A DNA stretch of 64,000 nt, taken from Spirosoma rigui (GTDB lineage Bacteria > Bacteroidota > Bacteroidia > Cytophagales > Spirosomataceae). This document shows, one piece after another, positions 51,836-62,100 of the stretch (position 1 is the stretch's first letter; every line of letters begins with the position of its first letter). The notes under the pieces were generated by a model, which saw only the letters and a program-made list of their open reading frames with translations, did no database searches and was not told where the DNA came from. The stretch lies in contig NZ_CP020105.1 of the NCBI RefSeq assembly GCF_002067135.1, positions 3,162,001 to 3,226,000 on the forward strand, read 5' to 3'. The translations under genes and the position numbers were made by a program.

Positions 51836-54800
51836 ATGACCAACGTCTTTAGTACCCCGTTATCATTGATGTTGCTGCTCGGATCGCTCTTGCCCATCCA
51901 GAGCAGTAAGTTGACTCACTCCAGTTCGCATCGCGAACCAGCAGCACCCTTCCTTTCCGCCCCGGTTAATGCGGGCACCCCCCCCGGCAAAAGTTCGAAA
52001 AGCAGCCTAGTCGCTACACTTGACAATGTTGCCACGCTCTTCAAAGCAAGTCCTGATCCTATTCGCTTCGTGGTCCAGTCCGACAAACAGCAGATCAGAA
52101 TCGATGAAGAAGTCAATCTGACCATTACCGCCCAGCTGCTCAATATCACCCCCAGTCAGCTGTTTTACGTACCCGGCTCCAATGCGTATACGCTGAAATT
52201 GATACTGCCACCCGGCTTTGAACAAACGGGGGGCGACTTCACCGACTACGTAACCGGTAATCTTTCCTATGCCTCGCAGCCCGAAAAGGTCTATCATATA
52301 CGAGGTCGGTTCCGGTCGGTCACTGCCGGGTCGAGTTTTCGTCTGCTGCGCAGCCACGGTCAGGCCAGCGATCAGAGCCTGTACGCCGAAAAGGCAACGA
52401 TTACGCTCCAGACCGGAGCCGCCGATAAAGCCTTTGAAGTGCTCAAGAAAGCATCGGCCGATGCGGTTAACGCAACCGATATGACGTTGTATGTAGTTGC
52501 CGATCCCAGAACAGCTTCGCTGGCTAACGCCCGTGCTGCGGCCCCTCTCTATCAGGGATATGTCGACTACGCAGCCTGCGACGCTGTATCGGGCTGGATC
52601 GTGAACAAGAATGATCTGCGCACATCGCAGGAAGTTGATATTTACGTCAACGGCGTTAAAGCCGCTACGGTACTGGCCGATCAAGTCCGGCGCGACGTGG
52701 CGAGTGCCTTCAATATCACTGATTTCTACAACTACGGCTACGTTTGGGTTATTCCGGACTATTACAAATCCAACAGTGTCCTGACCATTTCGGTCCGACC
52801 TGTGGAAACAATTCAGGAGCTAACGATGAGTCCCCGCCGAACCGACATCTGTCCCGGTACCGGGAAGCCTCCGGTTACTACCCCGCCGGTCACGACCACC
52901 ACGACGCCACCCGTCACCACGACAACAACGCCACCCGTCACGACCACCACGACGCCACCGGCTACCACCACCACAACTCCGCCGGTAACGACGACCACCA
53001 CACCCCCGGTTACCACCACCACGACACCCCCTGCCAGCGCGACAACAGGCGGCCCGCTGACGATGTTGCCACCAACCTACAACTGTTCAACGGGAGCCAT
53101 CCGGTTCAATACCAGCGGGGGCGATGGAACCACCATTCGCTACCGGGCCACTGGTATTACGGGCTGGTCGACCGAACCGAACCAGTACCTGGATGAAGGG
53201 TCGCGCGTGAATGCCGATACGCCACCGTTTACGCTGTACGCCGAGCAATCCGGCCGTTCCATCACGTACACCTGGTCGCGTCAGGCTACCTGTAACACGA
53301 CGACGCCACCGAGCACAACGGCTCCGGTTACGACGCCACCGGTTACGACGCCACCGGTTACGACAACGACAACACCACCGGTTACGACGACAACGGTACC
53401 GGGTGGGTCGCTGACTGTACTGCCACCAACCTACAACTGTTCAACGGGAGCCATCCGGTTCAACACCAGCGGGGGCGATGGAACCACCATTCGCTACCGG
53501 GCCACTGGTATTACGGGTTGGACGACTGAACCGAACCAGTACCTCGATGAAGGGTCGCGCGTGAATGCCGATACACCTACCTTCACATTCTACGTAGAGC
53601 AGTCGGGTAAAACGGTAACCTACAGCTGGTCGCGCCAGGCTACCTGCTCCGGTACCCCACCAACGACGACACCTCCGGTGACGACGACGACTACTCCGCC
53701 GGTTACCACAACGACAACACCCCCAACGACGACCACCCCGACTAGTCCGGAGAATGCCTGCTCGCCCACGATCAATGCCATCAGCTACGCCTGGGACGGG
53801 GGTAACTATTCGATCGCGATCCGGGTCAAAGCAAGCGCGGGTAGCCCGCAGGTGAAGTTGAGCGGACCTACCAGCAGCGACTGGAGTTCTATGTTTACCA
53901 TCGACAACGATACCCGTTTCTGGGCCAAAACCGGCGTCAATACGGGAACATACACGGTTTCCGTGCGTCAGCAGGCCGATGGCGGATCAGGTTGCTCCTT
54001 CACGTTCAGCGTACCCAGTACCGGTAAGCAGCTTTATCCCGCTACTGGCGATCCGGGAACGGGAAGCGGGACAACACCCGGAAGCGGCTGTACACCGCCT
54101 GCCGCACCGGCCATCAGTTCGTTGGGCGGAACCCAGGTTTGCAACAACGCTTCCATTACGCTAACAGCCGCTGGGTGCAGTGGTACCGTAACCTGGTCGG
54201 GCGGTCAGTCGGGTCAGAGTATCAATGTGAACGCAGCCGGTACCTACACGGCGACCTGCACCGTCAATGGGTGCACGAGCGCACCATCCAGCCAGCTTGT
54301 CATCACGGCCTGTACGCCAACGTCAAACAGCAAATACAACCGGGTACTGTACGTGGGTAATTCGATTACTATACACGGCGGTAGCCAGTTCTTCCTCGTC
54401 AACGCGCAGAACCCCAAGCGGGGTATGGCCGCTACGGCACCCGAAAAAGACTACGTGCACCTGATGTCGGCCAGGCACCAGTCCCTGAATGCTTCCGTGG
54501 AGAACCGGACATTTGCGAGCTGGAACATGGGTGGACAACTCGACGAGGCAACGGGTCCGTACTGGGAAGGGCAAAGCACCAAAGGCGACATTGACCTTGG
54601 TCGTTTCGATCCCGTTGCATCCTGGAAACCCGATATCGTTTACATCCGCCTGGGTGAGAACGTAACAGACTGGGAAATTACCGATCAGGCACAGTTCCAA
54701 AACCGGCTGAAAGCATTGATCGATAAACTGATCTCGCAATCGCCGGGTGCCAAGGTGATCCTGTCCACTTCGGTCTGGGACAAACCTAACTATGACAGAG

Positions 54801-54991
54801 CCATCCGGGCCATCGGTGCCGAACGCGGCTATCCCATTGCCAACTTCTCCGACATGTGGCCCAACCGTCAGACCAATGGGTTCTATGCCATCAATCCGAG
54901 TATTTACAATGATGCTGGTACGGATAACCACCCCGACGATGATGGTATGGCGCACATTGCTGAACTGCTCTGGAATGCTACGCCCAAATAA
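51836..54991 (+). CDS. Large secreted SGNH hydrolase with Thr-Pro linkers
   Basis: 1051 residues. A hydrophobic N-terminus (MTNVFSTPLSLMLLLGSLLP) serves as signal. Residues 80-340 are soluble with an Ig-like or adhesin-like appearance. Three Thr/Pro-rich linkers follow (about 344-403, 487-521, 607-637), separated by two copies of one module (411-462 and 529-580, cores nearly identical), then a third module (640-720), then an Ig-like module (about 755-825). The C-terminal 220 residues are an SGNH/GDSL domain: VLYVGNSITI with Ser843, block III YIRLGENVTDWE, and DNHPDDDGM with His1032. The Asp sits two, not three, residues before His. SGNH enzymes are esterases or lipases, often acting on acetylated polysaccharides. 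The layout suggests a surface-exposed, cell-wall- or glycan-targeting enzyme. Confidence 0.85.
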   Translation: MTNVFSTPLSLMLLLGSLLPIQSSKLTHSSSHREPAAPFLSAPVNAGTPPGKSSKSSLVATLDNVATLFKASPDPIRFVVQSDKQQIRIDEEVNLTITAQLLNITPSQLFYVPGSNAYTLKLILPPGFEQTGGDFTDYVTGNLSYASQPEKVYHIRGRFRSVTAGSSFRLLRSHGQASDQSLYAEKATITLQTGAADKAFEVLKKASADAVNATDMTLYVVADPRTASLANARAAAPLYQGYVDYAACDAVSGWIVNKNDLRTSQEVDIYVNGVKAATVLADQVRRDVASAFNITDFYNYGYVWVIPDYYKSNSVLTISVRPVETIQELTMSPRRTDICPGTGKPPVTTPPVTTTTTPPVTTTTTPPVTTTTTPPATTTTTPPVTTTTTPPVTTTTTPPASATTGGPLTMLPPTYNCSTGAIRFNTSGGDGTTIRYRATGITGWSTEPNQYLDEGSRVNADTPPFTLYAEQSGRSITYTWSRQATCNTTTPPSTTAPVTTPPVTTPPVTTTTTPPVTTTTVPGGSLTVLPPTYNCSTGAIRFNTSGGDGTTIRYRATGITGWTTEPNQYLDEGSRVNADTPTFTFYVEQSGKTVTYSWSRQATCSGTPPTTTPPVTTTTTPPVTTTTTPPTTTTPTSPENACSPTINAISYAWDGGNYSIAIRVKASAGSPQVKLSGPTSSDWSSMFTIDNDTRFWAKTGVNTGTYTVSVRQQADGGSGCSFTFSVPSTGKQLYPATGDPGTGSGTTPGSGCTPPAAPAISSLGGTQVCNNASITLTAAGCSGTVTWSGGQSGQSINVNAAGTYTATCTVNGCTSAPSSQLVITACTPTSNSKYNRVLYVGNSITIHGGSQFFLVNAQNPKRGMAATAPEKDYVHLMSARHQSLNASVENRTFASWNMGGQLDEATGPYWEGQSTKGDIDLGRFDPVASWKPDIVYIRLGENVTDWEITDQAQFQNRLKALIDKLISQSPGAKVILSTSVWDKPNYDRAIRAIGAERGYPIANFSDMWPNRQTNGFYAINPSIYNDAGTDNHPDDDGMAHIAELLWNATPK
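52869..53046 (+). repeat. Thr-Pro codon repeat (linker 1)
   Basis: Imperfect tandem repeats encoding TTTTTPPV-type units in the SGNH protein, about 8 units of 21-24 bases. Such linkers are flexible and often glycosylated, and the DNA repeats can recombine. Confidence 0.8.
53067..53220 (+). repeat. Direct repeat copy 1 of the SGNH module
   Basis: This 154-base segment recurs at 53421-53574 (offset 354 bases) with about five differences by my reading. It is within the SGNH gene and marks a recent in-frame duplication. Confidence 0.85.
53296..53399 (+). repeat. Thr-Pro codon repeat (linker 2)
   Basis: A second series of Thr-Pro codon repeats between the duplicated modules, with slightly different codon use from linker 1. 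Confidence 0.75.
53421..53574 (+). repeat. Direct repeat copy 2 of the SGNH module
   Basis: Second copy of the 154-base core at 53067-53220. The protein modules extend somewhat further on both sides at lower identity. Confidence 0.85.
53658..53748 (+). repeat. Thr-Pro codon repeat (linker 3)
   Basis: Third, shorter series of Thr-Pro codons before the third module. Confidence 0.7.
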
Positions 54992-55615
54992 GAAGCCGGG
55001 CCTGCCCGCATAAAGAATAGTCCTAGGCCGAAGCGCCAGTTGACCTATGTCGGCTGGCGCTTCGGCGTAAAAGGAGGTGCCTGTCCAGCAAAGCTGGTGA
55101 AGGGAAGCATTGCTTTTTCCGAACGGGGAGACGCGCCAGGAGCCTGTGGAGAAGCGACAGTGTGATTCTACACGCTGGAAAGTAAAGCTAGGAAGGAGCA
55201 TCTACCTGGTAAAAGAACGAACCAGCGCGAAAGTCTGTCCTATGTAATTCTTGCCCGTAACGTGCTGATTTACGCGCATGATCGATTTGATACACCCTGG
55301 TTGACTGCTGAACGTTCTCAAGCATTCACAGGTTTCGGGCGACTGGAGCTTGGTAAACAAGCAGAGCACGGAGCAGCATTAAGACCAACTTGCTCTTGTC
55401 TCGCAGGTGCCGTACGGCGAATGGATAATCTGCTTTAAGGGAAAATATACTACAAATGTGAGTAATAATACCTACAAATAATGCGTATTTATTTGTATAG
55501 ATGCACTTTAAATATACTTAATTTCAGTAGCTTATAGGGCCTGTGGATTTTTGGCACATTATTTATATGTATTGATGGTAATTGATTAGTACTCATATAG
55601 ACGAGCAATTGTATC
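54992..55615. other. 624-base region without genes
   Basis: After the SGNH terminator (55027-55066) I see only short frames without coding character. A minus-strand frame (54323-55201) runs antisense to the SGNH gene and is not called. The right part (55440-55600) is AT-rich and probably carries the YtxH promoter. Confidence 0.5.
55027..55066 (+). terminator. Terminator of the SGNH gene
   Basis: A perfect 13-base-pair stem (55027-55039 with 55054-55066) and 14-base loop, 36 bases after the stop. No T-run. Confidence 0.65.
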
Positions 55616-55939
55616 ATGTTTTCCAAACGTATCAAATACCTCCATGACTACCATAGCGAGCAGACGTATCTGTCGGGCTTGCTGACAGGTGTTGTTGCTG
55701 GCCTGGCTATCGGATTTCTATTTGCTCCCCGGTCGGGCAAAGAGTTGCGCAAACAGATTGCAGACGGTGTGGATGACCAAACCCGGGAAGTGAAGAACCA
55801 GTGGGACAAGACCAAAGCGCAGGCCAAAGAAACAATTAACAACATTAAATCCAGCGCCGGAATTCTTGCCGACAAGGCGCAGGATGAACTCAACGACGTG
55901 AAAAACAAAGCGGGACACCTGACCGACAAATGGCGGTAG
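55616..55939 (+). CDS. YtxH-domain protein
   Basis: 107 residues. One membrane helix near residues 22-38 (YLSGLLTGVVAGLAIGFLFA) is followed by the YtxH hallmark PRSGKELRKQIADGV and a long amphipathic helix with charged residues (KNQWDKTKAQAKETINNIKS). The family is linked to general stress; function is unknown. It starts ATG 55616 and ends before a terminator hairpin. Confidence 0.88.
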   Translation: MFSKRIKYLHDYHSEQTYLSGLLTGVVAGLAIGFLFAPRSGKELRKQIADGVDDQTREVKNQWDKTKAQAKETINNIKSSAGILADKAQDELNDVKNKAGHLTDKWR

Positions 55940-56014
55940 CCTGACATTTTCTTTTTAGAACAAAATCGGCTGACGACCGAACGGCTTTTCTGATTTACTC
56001 AACACACATGAAGG

Positions 56015-56043
56015 AAACCCCGAGTCCTTGTGAATCGGGGTTT
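56015..56043 (+). terminator. Terminator after the YtxH gene
   Basis: A 9-base-pair stem (56015-56023 with 56035-56043) with 11-base loop and TTTT; 75 bases after the stop. Confidence 0.65.
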
Positions 56044-56108
56044 TATATTATCGTCAGCACCGACTGACGCTCGCTGTTATTCGACGGGTACACCCCGTCA
56101 TTGAATGC

Positions 56109-57149
56109 ATGGAACAAAAACGTACTTACTCAACAGATCCGGCTTATGGCCGCAGCAATGTTATGAAACGTATATCCTGGAGCGCCGTCTTTGCGGGAGT
56201 GCTGGTGGCCGTAGTGAGCCAGATGCTAATGACCCTGCTTGGGCTGGGTATTGGCCTTAGTACGGTCGACCCGGTCACCGAGCAGAACCCAACCGCCGGT
56301 CTGGGTACGGGGAGTGCCCTATGGTACATCGTCAGCAGTTTACTCTCCCTCTTTATCGGGGGCTGGATCGCCGGACGACTGGCCAGTGCCCCCCGCCTGT
56401 TCGACGGTATCATCCATGGGATACTGACCTGGTGTCTGGCCACGCTGATAACGATCTACTTCCTGACCACGACCATTGGCAGCATCATTGGCGGAGCCAG
56501 TCGGTTGGTTGGTAGCCTGGTTAGAACGGCCGGGTCGGCGGTGGCTGCGGCAGCACCCGGCATCGGCAACGCGGTGCAGGGGCAGTTGAAAGAAAAGGGT
56601 ATTGATCTGAAAAATCTGGATATAACGGATTTGAAACGGGAAGCCAACAAATTGCTCCGGCAAACGGGGAATGCTAACCTGAATCCCGATGCCCTGGAAC
56701 GCAAAGCCGATCGGGCAGGCCAGCAAACCAAAACTGCCGCCGGCCGGGCATCGGAAGACCCGCAATCAACAGATGACATTGCCGGTGATCTGTTCACTAA
56801 ACTATTCAGACAGGGTGAAGCTACGGTCAACAGCGTGGATCGGGACGATGCGGTAAACGTGGTTATGAAACGGACGGGTAAGAGCCGGGGCGAATCGGAA
56901 CAGATCGTTGATAACTGGATCAACACGTACAAACAAGCGGTGGCCAAGGTTGAACAGACCAAAAGAGAAGCCGAAGTAAAGGCGCGGGAAGTGGCCGATG
57001 CCACGGCTGCATCGGCGTCCAAAGCCGCTATTTTTGGCTTCTTCGGCCTACTGATCGGGGTCGTAGCGGCTGGCTACGGTGCTAAAACCGGGACCGAATC
57101 GAAAGACAGCGATTCGACGCTGAATCGGCCTATCCGGACAACGCGCTAG
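56109..57149 (+). CDS. Membrane protein with long helical insert
   Basis: 346 residues. Three to four membrane helices lie in the first 140 residues (WSAVFAGVLVAVVSQMLMTL; WYIVSSLLSLFIGGWIAGRL; GILTWCLATLITIYFLTTTI) and one near the end (KAAIFGFFGLLIGVVAAGYG). The part between is soluble, acidic and helical with apolipoprotein- or YtxH-like character (NNxLKREANKLLRQTG and TKREAEVKAREVADATAASA). The family is not one I can name; similar proteins sit beside YtxH genes in Bacteroidota, and stress response is plausible. A 29-base-pair perfect hairpin follows the stop. Confidence 0.72.
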   Translation: MEQKRTYSTDPAYGRSNVMKRISWSAVFAGVLVAVVSQMLMTLLGLGIGLSTVDPVTEQNPTAGLGTGSALWYIVSSLLSLFIGGWIAGRLASAPRLFDGIIHGILTWCLATLITIYFLTTTIGSIIGGASRLVGSLVRTAGSAVAAAAPGIGNAVQGQLKEKGIDLKNLDITDLKREANKLLRQTGNANLNPDALERKADRAGQQTKTAAGRASEDPQSTDDIAGDLFTKLFRQGEATVNSVDRDDAVNVVMKRTGKSRGESEQIVDNWINTYKQAVAKVEQTKREAEVKAREVADATAASASKAAIFGFFGLLIGVVAAGYGAKTGTESKDSDSTLNRPIRTTR

Positions 57150-57166
57150 GGGAGAGGTATCCTACC

Positions 57167-57225
57167 TTCCCCTACCAACAGCGGGTCGATTACCACTGGT
57201 AATCGACCCGCTGTTGGTAGGGGAA
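57167..57225. terminator. 29-bp perfect hairpin
   Basis: An uninterrupted 29-base-pair stem (57167-57195 with 57197-57225) with one central base, so that in RNA the loop must open to three or more. It lies 17 bases after the stop. No T-run. The longest perfect hairpin in the window. Confidence 0.7.
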
Positions 57226-57304
57226 ATGATCCATTACAGGATCAGCTACGGTACCCCGCACCGGAGTACCGGCCTTTTTTTAGTGGATCGCCCCGATCTG
57301 CTCG

Positions 57305-57333
57305 TTGAGATAGTTGGGTATGCGTTATCTTCG
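57305..57333 (+). promoter_or_regulatory. Promoter of the S41 peptidase gene
   Basis: TTG at 57305-57307, an 18-base spacer and TATCTTCG at 57326-57333 (one mismatch to TAnnTTTG). The ATG is 18 bases later. Confidence 0.4.
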
Positions 57334-57350
57334 CCAAACCCATTTACCCA

Positions 57351-58805
57351 ATGCGTTTTCTTCTACTTTTTCCGGGACTATGGCTGTGGACGAACAGCCT
57401 GCAAGCTCAAGGGTCGACCGATTCGTGCCGGTGCACCCAGGTATTTAATCAGGTCCATCAGAAAGCAGCCGCCAACTATGCCGGGTGGGCTGATAAAGTC
57501 AATGTCAACACCCGCCCTGCCTTTACCCGGCTGGTCGACAGCCTTCAAATACTGGCTCGCGTAACTACTTCCGATACGGGGTGTATGACCCTGCTCAAAC
57601 GCTACAAAGCCTTTTTTCGGGACGGTCATTTTCAGGTGTCTCTCCGTGCATCCGGAAAAGGAACAACGTCCCCGGTTCGGAAAATACCCGTGGTTGAAGC
57701 CGATGTCCGACAGCAACTCCTGAAACGGGCGGGACATCGGAAGCCTATAGAAGGTATCTGGGAAACCCCCGATCACAGCTACACGATCGCGGTTGTGCCC
57801 GATCCGCAGCGGGCCGACGCACTGGTGGGCGTGGTGCTGTCGGCTACCAATCCGGCCTGGACCCCCGGCTCGGTCAAAATGGAACTGCTGCCGGGTAGCG
57901 GTAACTCGATCAATACCCTCTACCGCAACGCTGCTTTCGAGGTCGAACGGGTTCAACTTACCCAGCAGGGAAATTTCTTCGACATCAGTGGGTATGGAAC
58001 CTGGATCAGAACTTTCCCGGAAACCATCACGGCCGCTGAACGGCAGGCCTATGAGCAGGCTCAGTCACCCCTTGAGTTCCGACAGATCAACCCCGGCGTA
58101 GCCTACCTACGCGTGAGTAACTTTAATGTTCCCAAAGCGGAAGTTGACAGTCTGGTGAAGGCGCACCAGGCAGCACTGGCGCGTTCTCCGCTGCTGATCA
58201 TTGACATACGCAATAATTTTGGGGGGAGCAATTCGTCTTTCTCGGCCCTGCTGCCGCTGATGAATACCAATAACTTCCAGGATACGCACAGTTACATGCG
58301 CACCTCGCCCGACAACATTGCCGCCGAGGAAGCCATGGTAGCCCGGGCCCGGGCCGGTAAATGGGATGTCGACAGTGTACTTAACGCCTGGGCGCGTGAT
58401 GTAGCCCGGGCCAAACAGCATCCCGACCAACTCTACCGAACGGAAGGTGAACTGATTCGAATTGATTCGGTACTGCCGTACCCCGCCCGGGTTGCGGTAC
58501 TGATCAACGACAAATGCTACAGCAGTGCTGAGTATTTTGCCTTTTATGCCAAGCAAAGCCGGAAAACACAGTTGTTTGGTCAACATACCGGTGGCGTGAT
58601 GGACTACGGTAACGTAAGGAACCAGACTATGGACTGCTCCCAATTTATACTTCGGTTGCCCACCACCCGATCGGGTTGGGTCGATACGAGTCCGGTTGAT
58701 AACCGGGGATTCCAGCCCGACGTACCCATTTCGGCGACCGAACCCGACTGGGTGGCGTTTGTGGTCAACTACTACAAACAAACACCAACATCGTCAACCA
58801 GGTAG
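57351..58805 (+). CDS. S41 family peptidase (C-terminal-processing-like)
   Basis: 484 residues with a signal peptide (MRFLLLFPGLWLWTNSLQAQ). The S41 core is in the second half: VAYLRVSNFNVP, LLIIDIRNNFGGSNSSFSAL, and VAVLINDKCYSSAEYFAFYA, where the Ser of the CYSSAE segment should be the nucleophile; the closing TTRSGWVDTSPVDNRGFQPD matches the family. The N-terminal 200 residues are unrecognised. There is no clear PDZ domain. Such enzymes digest or process periplasmic proteins. Confidence 0.87.
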   Translation: MRFLLLFPGLWLWTNSLQAQGSTDSCRCTQVFNQVHQKAAANYAGWADKVNVNTRPAFTRLVDSLQILARVTTSDTGCMTLLKRYKAFFRDGHFQVSLRASGKGTTSPVRKIPVVEADVRQQLLKRAGHRKPIEGIWETPDHSYTIAVVPDPQRADALVGVVLSATNPAWTPGSVKMELLPGSGNSINTLYRNAAFEVERVQLTQQGNFFDISGYGTWIRTFPETITAAERQAYEQAQSPLEFRQINPGVAYLRVSNFNVPKAEVDSLVKAHQAALARSPLLIIDIRNNFGGSNSSFSALLPLMNTNNFQDTHSYMRTSPDNIAAEEAMVARARAGKWDVDSVLNAWARDVARAKQHPDQLYRTEGELIRIDSVLPYPARVAVLINDKCYSSAEYFAFYAKQSRKTQLFGQHTGGVMDYGNVRNQTMDCSQFILRLPTTRSGWVDTSPVDNRGFQPDVPISATEPDWVAFVVNYYKQTPTSSTR

Positions 58806-59132
58806 TTGCCACTACGTTGGTGCTGGCCCGCTCAGTTCATTTGTGTGCCATGTGGGTTCGCTGGTTCGCTCCTGTTTGCGGGGGTATCACCGATCGTCAG
58901 GTTTACCACCGGGGGCTTTTGTCGGCTGAAAGGCCCATTTTGTCGACGTTTCATTGCCTGCGGTCTAGTAAACTTGGATCTTTGCCGGAAAAAGTAGTGA
59001 TTAGCCCGGTCTTATGGCCAGCGTGAAACGGGCACTCGGTTGGCGAACGGGAACACGTTGTGTTTCGGTTGCCGACACGGCTGGTTTTGGCGGGGTAGCC
59101 AACGGACGGACCTGTTGCCTGAACCAACCCCA
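58806..59132. other. 327-base region with promoter of the GH78 gene
   Basis: Contains a probable promoter at 58954-58984 and an upstream open frame that is not called. No other gene is seen. Confidence 0.45.
58954..58984 (+). promoter_or_regulatory. Promoter of the GH78 gene
   Basis: TTG at 58954-58956, a 20-base spacer and GATCTTTG at 58977-58984 (one mismatch to TAnnTTTG). The leader would be about 140 bases long. Confidence 0.4.
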
Positions 59133-62100
59133 ATGAAATTCCTGCTACTACCATTCCTTCTCCTGCTGTCACTGGCTAACACCGCCTTCGCTGCGAGTAT
59201 CATTGATAACCTGGCTGTCGACTACCAGCCAACACCTTTGGGAATTGATCAGGCAACTCCGCATTTTTCGTGGCAGATGAAAGCGCCGGGCAACGGGCGG
59301 GGCTATGCCCAGAAAGCATACCGGATTCTCGTAACCGATGCAACGAACCAGCCGGTCTGGGATTCGAAAAGAGTTAATACGAGCCTGTCGCACGGTATTA
59401 CCTATGCCGGTCGGCCGCTGCAACCAACAACACGTTATACATGGACGGTGACGGTCTGGGACAATACCAACACCCAGTCGACCAGTTCGTCCTGGTTCGA
59501 AACGGGGTTGATGAATCCGGATAGTTCGGCCTGGTCGGGAGCTACCTGGATTGGCGGGGGCGATGCTGATCTGGTGTTTTACCCACATTACCTGTCGGTT
59601 TATAAAATCCAGTTTGGTCTTCAACTGGACAAGGCAACCGGTTCGACAAAAGCGGCTTTTGTGCTTGGTGCCAATGACCGGCGGCTTATGAACCGGGATC
59701 TGAACATCATGGGTGTACAGAACGGTCCTGACCAAAGCTATATCGCCTTCGAACTGGACATTACGTCCGTCAGCGACGATCCCGCCGGGTTGGCCAAACT
59801 AAATGTATACCGGGTTGGGTATGCTAAAAACGATAAAGCCGATGTACCCTTCAAAACCCTCGACATTCCCCGGTCGCTCATCAACAGCGCCAACAAATAC
59901 GAGCGGCATCAGGTATTGATCGCCTGTAATTTTGGTCTGTTCGAGTTGTTCGTTGACGGACGGGACGATGCCAACCGGCTAAAGGAAAACACGACGGCCC
60001 CGCCTTCGCGCTTCGGCCCGCGGGGGTTTAACCTGAACCCGGTGGGGAGCGGCAACAACTTTATCAGCTTCCCTATGGTAGCCGATATTGGGTTCAGGGT
60101 GGGTAGTAACCAGACGGCGCATTTCTCCGGGGTTGAAGTCCGGAATTTTCGGTACCCGTCCAATGCGCTGTTCACCGAAAATCTCGGCCAGGAACCCTAC
60201 AACGGTATTTTTAAGTCCGGGAAGCTGACGGTTGAGAAGGGGCAGTATACCATAAAAGGGGAGGCTCTGATTACCGCCGATCCGGGGCGGAATGCGGCTC
60301 CTATGCTACGGAGCACGTTCACTACACAAGCCAAACCCATTGCCCGCGCCCGGTTGTACGTAACGGCGCGGGGAATCTACGAGATGTACCTGAACGGAAC
60401 CCGGGTAAGCAATGACTACTTCAATCCCGGCCTGACGCAGTACAACAAACACCACATGTACCAGACGTATGACATTACCAGGGCGGTGAAATCGGGACAG
60501 AAAAACGCGATTGGAGCGTGGCTGAGCGAGGGCTGGTGGAGCGGCAACATTACGTTCAGTGGTGAGAGCTGGAATTATTTCGGCGACCGCCAGTCGCTGT
60601 TGAGTAAGCTGGTCATTACCTACGCCGATGGGTCCGAGCAGGTTGTAACGTCCAGCCCGGGGCAGTGGAAGCTGTTTACCGATGGCCCCGTTCGCTATGG
60701 CTCGTTCTTCCAGGGGGAAGTATACGACGCGACCAAAGAATCCCTGGTGACCAACTGGAGCACCCCTGGCTACGCTGATGCGGGCTGGAAGCCAGCCGTG
60801 GCCGTACCCCTGAAAGGAAACGCTTACGAAGGGAGCTTTACCGATCCTATGGGCCGCAAATCGTCCATGGACTACAGCACGTTTAAACTGGTTGGGCAGA
60901 TGGGCGACAATGCCAGTCTGGTGAAGACGCTGCCCGCGCTCAACGTATCGGAGGTGCGCCCAAAGGTCTTTGTCTACGACATGGGGCAGAACATGGTGGG
61001 TTTTCCGCAGATCCTGATTAAAAACGGCAGGAAAGGGCAGGTGATCACCCTGCGTTACGCCGAAGTAAAATACCCTGATCTGCCTGATTACAAAGACAAT
61101 ACGGGCATGGTTATGATGGAAAACATCCGGGCCGCCCTTACCCAGGATCTGTATACGCTGAAAGGGGGCGACGAAACCATTCAGCCCCGCTTCACTTTCC
61201 ACGGCTATCGCTACCTGGAGCTGACCGGGCTCAATCAGGCGGTACCGGCAGCGGACGTAAAAGGGTTAGTGATCAGTTCGATCAAAGGCCTGTCGTCGCA
61301 GTACGAAACGTCTAACCCGCTGGTCAACAAGCTGTGGCAGAACATCACCTGGTCGCTGCGCAGTAATTTCCTGTCGATACCAACCGACACGCCGGCCCGT
61401 AACGAACGGATGGGGTGGAGCGGTGATATCTCGGTATTCTCGCGCAGTGCTACCTACCTGACTAACGCCGACCTGTTTCTGCGCCGACACCTGCTCGCCA
61501 TGCGCGACGTGCAGGCCGAAACCGGTCGGTTCACCGACGTAGCCCCGATGGGTGGTGGCTTTGGGGGAACCCTCTGGGGTAGTGCCGGGATTGTGGTAGC
61601 CTGGGAAGCATATCGCCAGTATGGCGACGTAGCGTTGCTGACCGAGCACTACGACGCCATGAAGCGATACACCCAGTTTCTGGAATCGAAAATCGATAAG
61701 GAAACCGGTATCCTGAACGAGGGGCCACTGGGTGACTGGCTCAGCCCCGAAGGCAATAAGAATGATAACACCCTGTTCTGGATGGCTTATTACGCCTACG
61801 ATCTGGCCATTATGAACAAGGTGGCTACGTTGCTCGGTAAACCTGACGATGCGGCTCAGTTTATGAAGCGCCATGACGAGATCAAAACGGCCTGGAATGC
61901 CATCTACGTCGACCGAGCGACGCACAAAACGGTTAAGTCGGGGTTGAAAACGGCCACAATGGGCCCACCCAGCCAGCAGCCGCAGGCCCAGACATCCGAC
62001 AAAGGGCAGGTGATTGATACGCAGGCTTCCTACGCCATCCCGCTGGCGCTGGGCCTGTTTGACGACGTAAATAAACCCTTTGCCGTGCAGCATCTGAACG

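Noticed and set aside
52813..53022. Minus-strand frame with many Val-Val-Gly-Gly repeats
   Set aside because: It is the reverse reading of the Thr-Pro repeat in the SGNH gene and has no other support.
54323..55201. 292-residue minus-strand frame
   Set aside because: Runs antisense to the SGNH domain, whose coding is clearly supported by motifs.
58817..59026. 69-residue plus frame between the S41 and GH78 genes
   Set aside because: No signal or motif and it crosses the likely GH78 promoter.
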